Below are positions 56,273 through 64,000 of a DNA stretch of 64,000 bases, piece after piece. The position numbers were made by a program, and so were the translations under genes. The notes below the pieces were generated by a model, which saw nothing but the letters and a program-made list of their open reading frames with translations, did no database searches and was not told the DNA's origin. Position 1 is the first letter of the stretch, and each line of letters opens with the position of its first letter. This DNA comes from Isoetes taiwanensis (Eukaryota > Streptophyta > Lycopodiopsida > Isoetales > Isoetaceae), in NCBI GenBank assembly GCA_021234155.1, contig JAJEKV010000071.1, positions 2,307,138 through 2,371,137 of the forward strand, read 5' to 3'.

Positions 56273-59113
56273 GGATAATGATGTCCTCAGCATTAAGCTA
56301 AGGTGACGAACCTACAACAGCCCTGCAAAATTCACAACATGAATGTAGAAACTTAACTTTTTTGAAAGGATCAACTTCTCGTTAATTACTTATTACATAA
56401 TTATAAGCTTATATTTATCTAACTAAATATAAGATTACTAGAAAAAAAAAAATTTTGGAATTAGTGATGTTTTTTGGAATGGTTTTTCCGGGAAGGTTTT
56501 CCGGCAGGGGGGTCAAGCTGAGGAAAGGAAAGATGGGTTTGGAGAAGGTTAGAGGCGATGGATTCAAGGGGACAAGGAGCGACAGCTGAGGCCGGGGTGG
56601 ATTCGTTGTTTGTTTTTTTGGTAACTGAAGGCTATGTGAATCGGACGTACCAAGCGCTTCTATAGTGGCGAGCCTGCCCATCTCCAAGCCTGCTGTCGCC
56701 TGTTACGGCCATAGACAGGTTAAGATCTAGGCCTCTTAGAATGATTTACTCCGCTAAGGATAAATCAGGCTCTCAGCTGGTGAATAGTGGAATTTTTAAC
56801 CTAAACATGAATTTTTGCCTCAAATTCAGGGGCAATCGACTTGATAGAGGCCCAGAAATCCACCCTGCATTAAAACCGACCATTTGCACTGCAGAATACT
56901 CTGATTTTGAGATCCTTTGATCGAGTTGGGCAGAGGAACAGTAGTTTTGGCAAAACCTGGCTTGGTTATAGAGACGAGGGATATGGGCGAGGAAGAAGGC
57001 GTGGAATCAAAGACCGGTAGGGCAAGGAACATTTGCAAAATCAGTTATGTGTGTTTTTGGAACTTCATGTTTTTCTCTGGCGGCCCCTTTCTGGCGCAAG
57101 CATGGACAGTTGGTGGTGCAGAGGCTGGTTCAAGCTATTGGGGCAAATTAGCTATTGAGGTGATTTCTGGTTCTGATAATCAAGTTCCATTTTTTATTGC
57201 TCTGGAACCCAGAAATTTAGTCCAAACCTAACCCATTCTACTATGCAATCTATGCTCTTGCGGCTGTCTATTCTGTAAATATAGCACTGCCCTCTACGGT
57301 GCATCTTCCGACCAATTTGGACACCAGATTCGATGCTACCTTCTCCAGCTTACCTTTTCTCGAAACAAATTGATGAGTTTGATAAGTTACAGCATCCGGC
57401 AGCTTAAAAATAGGAGGGTAAATCTGAAAGTGCTTCTGTGCAGTTCGTTCTCAGGCTGCCACAGCCCAAAAATTTAAAGCTGGGCTAAATTATCTACTCC
57501 GGTGAGTAAATTGTTCGCTACAACTATGGAATGTATATTTGGATCTTTGAATATATGGAGTAACCAATCAGAATAATAACGATTGTTGGATATATCTGTA
57601 AGGCACCGGGTTTTGGTCACTGATTATGAACATTTCAATTCAAGTAGAGGATGCCTACCTTTACGCATTTAACAGTATAAATGGAAGATGCACAGTGTTG
57701 ACATTCACGTGAACTATTGCTGGCTATACTATTCAAGCAAACAGATCATATTATTTCAGATTGTGCCAAAGTGAAAAGCAACTAAAGAGTTTGCATCGCA
57801 GACATTTAAGCGGTCTGGACTCTGGACTTTCTATAAAGCACCACGATCTCTTCATGTCTAAGATAAGATCTCCCATAAGGGCCACAACTGGAGCTTCCAC
57901 CCTATTTGCTTTGTTTATTCATTTCAGAGTAAGAGAAGTCCAGCCATATGAAAGCAATAAATTCTTTAACATTCATTTGAATATTCGTATGCCTGCTATG
58001 AGATATTAGAACTCTCACCCATGTACCTGATATACAAAAGAAAAGAACAAGTGCTCCTTAAACCGTGCAGCAAAAGCGTGTGATTTCTTGAAATAACTCT
58101 TTAAGAACATCTGTAAAATGCAGCGCACCATACTTGGCCATAGCTTGGCGGCCGCCGAAACCCTAAGAGCAGAGTCCGCTATGTCCTTCATTACCGTTCC
58201 AAGGACTCCTTACAAACCCTAGAATTTGATTTCTACAACAGTCATGTTCACTAGGGTAAAAGAGTCAGATAAATATGTGTTAGTCCGTTGGATGTTCACA
58301 TTTTTCCAGCAGCATCGCAGTTGCTAAATTGGCGACCAAAACAATTTGATTGATTGGGTCAAAGATAGAGAGTCTATTTTTTTCAAACGCTTAGAATATT
58401 ATGCACGAGGCCTTTACGTGAAGGAAAGTGGGTATTGCTTCTTGATTATCATCCAATGAACAGTCGCCATGTGGCAACCATTCTAATCAAGAATGGTAAA
58501 TGGCTATACATTGGCGATGACCTGTTGCATCCCGTTTCTCGCCTGATTTGCTTAATTAGCAAGTCCAGTGGCTTTCAAGAAAGCTCTAGTGTTCCCAATA
58601 CAGATCCGGCAACTTCAGCGAATGCATCAATAAGAGTCCTGGCTTTTTGTGGCTTTTGTACTGCAGAAGCATCTGTGCCATAGCCAGCTGATTCAAGACT
58701 TTTATTTTGCAAAGCTTCTAGTTCCATAGCTTCACCTGCAGCCAGTTCTTGGCTTTCCTTGACGCTATGTAATGAGAACAGGTCGTGTATTTCGGACTGG
58801 CAGGGGCAGCCAGCAGCCGGTCGCGCTCACCATTCTATTATGTTTTGTTGCTACGTTGGACCTTACCATATATATATGACATATGGAAGTGACCTTTACG
58901 AATGAAGATGGTAGGGAGAAAGACTCCTCCAATGTTTGTTGCATGTGAAGCTTGAACAACAATTCAACTATAGCTACCTAGAGAGGAAGGAGTATTAGAT
59001 ATGAAAAGAGAATCTTGGCTTGAAGGAATTGGAGACAAAGTTTGACCCTAAAGTGAAGCTCATTAAATAGGAAGGGAAATTATAGAGTGATAAATATTGG
59101 TGCACCCCAGATG

Positions 59114-59169
59114 ATGGACGTAATCTAATCAGTGAAAAAACATGGACGTAATCTAATCAGTGAAAAAAC
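59114..59169. repeat. 28-bp tandem duplication
   Basis: ATGGACGTAATCTAATCAGT with its AAAAAAC tail occurs at 59114 and 59142, identical over the unit. Confidence 0.9.
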
Positions 59170-59394
59170 AATCATTTTCACATCCAACTGGTCTATGGGC
59201 GCTGGCTTCGCCAGCGTGCTAAATTCTTGTAACTTATATAATTATATAGTATAACAATTATTATTATTATAAAAGTTTGCACACATAATATTATCACAAC
59301 AAATTTAGGAGTTCATAGTTAAGTCTAAAATCTATGATTCCCCTCCTCCATGCCCCCTTCATTGGCTTGCACAAGTAGCACATTACGTTAATTT

Positions 59395-59612
59395 AGTTAA
59401 TAAGTTGTTAATAATTAAGATTATAAGTACATAGTTAAGGTTATAAGTTTAAAAGTTCATGAATTAGAACTTTTAACCTACAATAACTTTCCAACCTTAA
59501 AATTTCTAACCTATAATAAATTTCTTAACCTTAAAACTGCTAACCTATAATAACCTTAAAAGTTGTTTCTAAGGTTATTATAGGATACAAGTTAGAAGGT
59601 TATAAGTAGAGG
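59395..59612. repeat. AT-rich inverted-repeat cluster
   Basis: Repeated short blocks CTAACCTATAATAA and AACCTTAAAA, with inverted counterparts AAGGTTATTATAGG and TTAAGGTTATAAG, can fold on one another. The cluster ends seven bases before the Helitron-like start at 59619. Confidence 0.65.
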
Positions 59613-59618
59613 GTTTTA

Positions 59619-62600
59619 TCTTATATTATAATGTTGAGGAAAATAACTTGGGCTTTCATTTATGAACATGTTAGTGAGAGGTTATTTGGATATGCTAACT
59701 TACTATATGTTTTTATGCATTTTAGGTCAATGGCATGCAAAATGCTAAAAAAAAAGCCCCCAATGATGCTGATCAAGGCAAGGAAAAATCCCCAACTAAT
59801 GAACATGATGTCCAAGGAAAGGAAAATACCTCAAATGATGTTGATGATGGCAAAGGAAAGAAAAAAACTCCAAATGATGTTGATGATGGCAAAAGAAAGG
59901 AAAAGACCAGAAATGAAAAGGATAATGCCAAAGGAAAGGAAATTGTACTTTATACTCGGGTCGATTGGAAAAACAAAAAGGTCAAGATCCTGCATGCATG
60001 CAACAGAGAGGCAGTAGGAGAAGGGATTATTGTTCTAGCAGATCCTATCAATGCAGTGAATGATGAAAGATTAGGGGAGGACAGGTTAGGTGTGGCAATC
60101 TCAAAATTATATGACAATGGGAAGGAAAAGGGTTCAGGCAAACAAGAATGCCTTGCTTGTGTGAAGCAACTAGAGGTTCCAACTATTGTTGCATGGCCTA
60201 GGGACAGTATTCAACTGGAGGGGAACTACATGTTTCCTATAGATGTAGAACCATTGTCAGTAATGTTCACACAGTGTAGCAAGAGGCCACTTCCAACTTT
60301 CAAACATTATCCCACCAAAAGATGCAAGTCAGATTATGATTGTTCTCCTGAAGCCCTGATGAGGGTTAGAGGAAGTGAATGTTGTTGGGCCTCCTGTATT
60401 AGAATGTTCACAATAGAGGAGATGGTGGTAGCAAGAGCTACATATCAGGAACATAAGTGTGATAGCAGGAGGAATTTCATGTACACCATATTTGGATATG
60501 CAATTCAGGATGAAAGATCAAAGAAGAAAAGATTCCCATTGAATGGAAAATGGATATGTTCAAAAGCATGGATGGCTATACATGGAATTCCAACCTCTTC
60601 TTGGCACAACTGGCAAAAGAGACATGAAAATGGTAGTAAAATTGCATTGCATGGGAACACGGCACGGTAAGGCCTACCTCAAGAACTATAGCTGCAAAAG
60701 GAAATATTTGAAAGATATGTGGATTTCAATGCGAAAAAACATGCCAAATAAGAGTAAGAAGGATGAGCAGGGTAGAGTTATTGTTGAAAAGAGATTGCCA
60801 TCCCATTGTACCCGGAAAGAGCATATTAGAGGAAATAAATGCATTGCTCGGGAACTTGGAGTGGCCTCTATATCCCAGCCAGGTTTTAGTAGGCTATGGA
60901 ATAAGCATTTCAAGCATGTGACCATAGCAACTTCAAAACAACTTTGCCAAGTGCAATTTATGTGCTGTTGAAGGAGACACTAGATAAGATTGTGCAACCA
61001 AGTCTAAGGGCAAAGATAAGGGAACATATGAAGGACCATATGACGGATCAACTATCATGTAGATCAACTTATTGGATGTGTAGATCAACTTATTGGTACA
61101 ATTCAAGTACATTCCTAAGTCATGTGGAAGATCATACCCTTTGCAGATTTCAATGACTGGGGCAATATTACATGGGCGATCTCGGACCTACTATGGCCAT
61201 TTCAGGTTTAGAGTTGTGGAGTGATGGTCCAGATTTTCACATTGGAAGTATCATGAGGTGTTTAAGAAACTATGAGAAGGGTTACAATGGTCACCTCCAG
61301 GATCCTACAGCTAGCCAGGCACTACATAGTGCATTGTTGGATGGAACCCCTAATAGTATTGAAAAGTTTAGTAAGGCAAGGTTTAGGAGGAATGGACCTA
61401 ATGAACATGTTGGAGCTTCAACATCTCGTGCTAAACCCTCGAGATCCTTGAAAAGCTCCTTTTGCAACTAGATAATTGTCTTTGGTCAAAATAAAAACAG
61501 TGGATGTTTTCTTTCCTATCCTACTTGGTTGTGGGTATTTTTGAAAGAGTCAATTTGGGGTTCCTAATGCCCGGACATACTCATGAGGATGTGGGCGCAT
61601 TGTTTGGAAAATATTCTCATGTATTGAGGCAACAGGAGCAGGGTTACCAACTTTCCCGCAAGGCTATTGGAAATATTTCATGGATGTACAAATCCATCTC
61701 CTATAGGATCTATCATAGAAGAAGTGCCTGATTGGAAGAGTTTTGTGGATGGTTATGCTCTCGACATGGAAGGTCATTCTAGACCTCTTCAATTCACTTT
61801 TTGGGTGAGAGAAGGGATTCCAATCATGCAATGGAAAATGAGACCTTCAGAGGAGAAGTGGAGAGGTGGGCAGAAATTTGGCATAGGGATAGAAATGGCA
61901 AGCCTATGATACCTCCTGGTCAACCAAAAGCCCTAAAACCAACTGAAGAAGTCAAGCAATTGGGATTGACTAAGGATGGCATCAATGACTACATCAAGCA
62001 TTGGTAAACTAATTCAGATGAGACTAATCGTGCATTGATAGATTATTGGAAGAAGGTGATCAACTTGTTGGATGAGGTAGACACATCCTCAGAAGAGCTG
62101 AAAGAAGGGTGGTTCCCTAAAAGTAAGTGGAAAACATTAGCTGGTGCTGACGAAGATGATGGTACCATTAGTAGCATTGTGAAGGCATATGCTCCTCCTC
62201 AATTTGATAAACACTATGTTGGTCCTAAGAAGGATAGGCCAAAATATCTAGGCATGGATTGTTATGAACCTTCTACTGACGTGGAGTGCCACCAATTTGT
62301 AGTAGTAAAACCAGCAGATCTAGAGACCTATCCAGTGTGGTTGGGATACACTATCTCGAATATTTGCAAAGAAGAAGGTGATGTTAACTTCAATAAGGTG
62401 CGCGTGGAATGGTGGTGTCCAGTACATCAGTTGAGTAAGGTCACCGATAAAGAAAGATATTCAGATTGTTGGACAAAGAGGTGGAGGAGAAATCCTAGTG
62501 ATCCTGATCTTTGGCTAGACATTGAAACCGTATTGTACTCGTGGACTCCAAAAACTATTCCAAGTAAAACAGTGAGAGTTACAATACCTCAGGATGTAAG

Positions 62601-62918
62601 GAATAAGGTTCTCGTATCCTTGGGGATGCTGGTGGAAAAATGAAAAACAATTACTATGTATCAATCACAGTTAATAAAAGTTATGTACTACTTGAGTTTC
62701 ATGATATATGATTTTGTAATTTGAAGTTAAGGTATGAATTTATATTAAGGTGTGTGATTATATGTTAACGTATAGTGACTTTAATCAAGTTACTAAAAAA
62801 CTTGCAATATGAAATTTGTCCCAAAATCAAGATATAATCCCAATTTAATTGAATGATGGTTTAGGTATAGTTTGTTGTTTAGGTCCAAAACAAACTCTTG
62901 TTTAATGAAGTAATCTTA
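59619..62918 (+). pseudogene. DUF7869-type putative transposase-like protein, copy 2
   Basis: The block starts with the 17-base Helitron terminus TCTTATATTATAATGTT at 59619, then diverges. An acceptor TTTTAG precedes GTCAATGG at about 59726, as in copy 1. The N-terminus has five imperfect 13-residue repeats (NDVDDGKGKKKTP type, 59756-59940). Then follow FTIEEMVVARA, SSWHNWQKRHENG, FHIGSIMRCLRNYE, GHTHEDVGALFG and, at 62035-62640, a well-kept C-terminus to VLVSLGMLVEK and TGA. Frame changes and stops occur near 60668, 60960, 61100, 61470, 61650 and 62007, and the central Asp motif is damaged. The 3' flank matches copy 1 to about 62865. The gene is dead. Confidence 0.72.
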
Positions 62919-63034
62919 TCTTATATTATAATGTTGTGTAATGGACCGCACCCTAAATCGGACGGTCGAGGATTTGATTGACCAATGGTGGAGATGATGT
63001 GTGCGTGTCTTCAACTAAAATTTCATCTTGACTA
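62919..63034 (+). mobile_element. Helitron 5' end, interrupted by a second Helitron
   Basis: A|TCTTATATTATAATGTTGTG, then ACCGCACCCTAAATCGGACGG, TTTGATTGACCAATGG and GATGATG match the family 5' region. At 63035 it runs into the reversed 3' end of another family member, so only 116 bases of this copy are visible here. Confidence 0.8.
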
Positions 63035-64000
63035 CTAGTAAAGGTGCCCAGCGTTGCTGGGCATAAGTTGGGGGCATGTAAATATTATGGCCGCAATGAT
63101 AAAAGCGAACCATTACAGACCATGACAAACTCTTCAAGCCCTTACCAATCGTAATGGCATAAGGAGAAACAATTTCCTATGTAACCTTGTGGCCTAGGTA
63201 TATGATCTCAAGCTTGTACATTTTAAATGTCCTTTTAAATGCAAAAAATTATAATATTAGAGTTGACCCAACATTTAAAATGTCAAGGGTTGTTTGCTCT
63301 CACATAGCAAGGGTTCTTTGCTCTCACGTAGCTTTGGGCAATAATTTAGTCCATTAGTATTTTTTTTGTACGCTTTAGTTTGTGTAAGCTTTGTACATAA
63401 TCGGATAAGACTTCAGGATGTTGCTTATGCATGCAATTAAAAATATCGACTTAGGATGTTGCTTATGCATGCAAAGTATTTTGTAAGGTGTTATTATTTA
63501 TTATCTATGATAATGCTTTTTCTATTTTGCCATTTCACCATGGCATTTCAAATAACACCATCAATGTTCTTAAATTTGGTTTTGCATTGGCAATTCAGCC
63601 AACATTCGAATCGAATAAAGAATTCCAAAAGTACAATAAGTGTATCAAGCTTCCAATAAGTACATTGTACAATAAGTGATGCAACCAAGCGAACAATCAG
63701 ATCCACATTTGAGTCTGCGGGCATGGTTATATTGCCTTGTAAGAACTAACAATAAGCGCAAGATGGAATGTATTATAAAGAATGAAGAGTACAATTCAAA
63801 TACTATTGGATGTGCATAAATATCCATAATGTTACGGGAATCTCAAATTTTTACTTCCATGACCTTTTATTTGGATGATATAAGTAGGAATTTCTTTTGT
63901 ATTGAACTTATGTGGCAGTAGACATAGGCTGGCTTGTGCCAAGCGCACAAACTTCTATTTTTCGAGAAGATCATAGTGCAATTTCTATGAGGTATTCAAC
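63035..64000 (-). mobile_element. Helitron F, 3' part on the minus strand (continues past the window)
   Basis: Minus-strand CTAG at 63038-63035 follows hairpin GCCCAGC-AAC-GCTGGGC (63046-63062), with A at 63034 on the plus strand. The 5' end is not in the window. The visible 900 bp has no recognised gene; a 22-bp direct repeat (AGGATGTTGCTTATGCATGC) lies at 63415 and 63455. Confidence 0.82.

Larger units (their letters stand above)
56273..59618. other. Mostly unassigned sequence
   Basis: No complete gene is recognised. Open frames at 56415-56687 (-) and 56917-57231 (+) have no known domain; the minus strand near 56830-57040 has a faint resemblance to LINE ORF1 (KWSVLMQGGFLGLYQVDCP). Near 58440-58540 a plus-strand frame reads HPMNSRHVATILIKNGKWLY and GDDLL, slightly like the C-terminal box of ubiquitin proteases ('HYV....gkW...DD'), but too short to call. 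A 28-bp tandem repeat is at 59114-59169. Confidence 0.4.

Noticed and set aside
58435-58683. Ubiquitin-specific protease fragment
   Set aside because: Only about 30 residues show a loose resemblance. There is no Cys box or further domain.

Overview
The window reads as nuclear DNA of a land plant. It is AT-rich, has GT-AG introns, and carries plant-specific protein families: laccase, PLS-class PPR, LURP-one-related (LOR), and an FCP1-like phosphatase of the plant 'DLNG' subtype. Most of it is transposable elements and their debris. The lineage cannot be fixed from sequence alone; a TE-rich fern, lycophyte or gymnosperm-type genome is a guess. I found no clearly intact single-copy host gene.

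The main organising feature is one family of non-autonomous Helitrons. Members start with TCTTATATTATAATGTT or a diverged relative. They end with an 8-bp hairpin (TGCCCAGC-AAC-GCTGGGCA), then 7 nt, then CTAG, and they sit between A and T. Five have both ends in the window: A ~5417-8367 (+, laccase), B 9447-13029 (+, PPR), C 24668-30365 (+, three tandem LOR copies), E 39291-42809 (+, PPR) and D 52890-50303 (-, 1.7 kb polypyrimidine tract). Extra 5' ends lie at 34657, 59619 and 62919, and an extra minus-strand 3' end at 63035.

Layout: 1-1845 is an element with long inverted repeats. Next come Helitron A, a LINE ORF1 scrap (8.7-9.4 kb), Helitron B and a BED-like zinc-finger exon (13.1 kb). A full-length LINE on the minus strand (13625-19300) has a perfect 16-bp target-site duplication. 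A Copia 3' end with LTR lies at 20274-20769 and Helitron C at 24.7-30.4 kb. A decayed Copia gag-pol (-) spans 30.4-34.5 kb. A DUF7869-type gene (-) occupies 35.8-38.9 kb and a second copy (+) 59.6-62.9 kb. A 1.6-kb Gypsy-type LTR (-) lies at 54659-56258.

The most unusual part is 39.1-53.6 kb, a cluster of three gene-like units called P1, P2 and P3 here. P1 and P2 share a duplicated TATA promoter block. Helitron E sits inside the P1 promoter, and the P2 promoter serves as an empty-site paralogue. P3 is a large multi-exon gene combining an RGG-rich start, a ParB-like DGQH domain, a methyltransferase-like stretch and an FCP1-like phosphatase domain. Helitron D splits one of its exons, and removing D restores the reading frame across the junction. 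The introns and spacers of the cluster carry about two dozen copies of a small dyad motif, CACGC-NNN-GCGTG, not seen elsewhere in the window. Every in-frame nonsense codon found in P2 and P3 is TAG, alongside two frameshifts in P3, so these copies look decayed.
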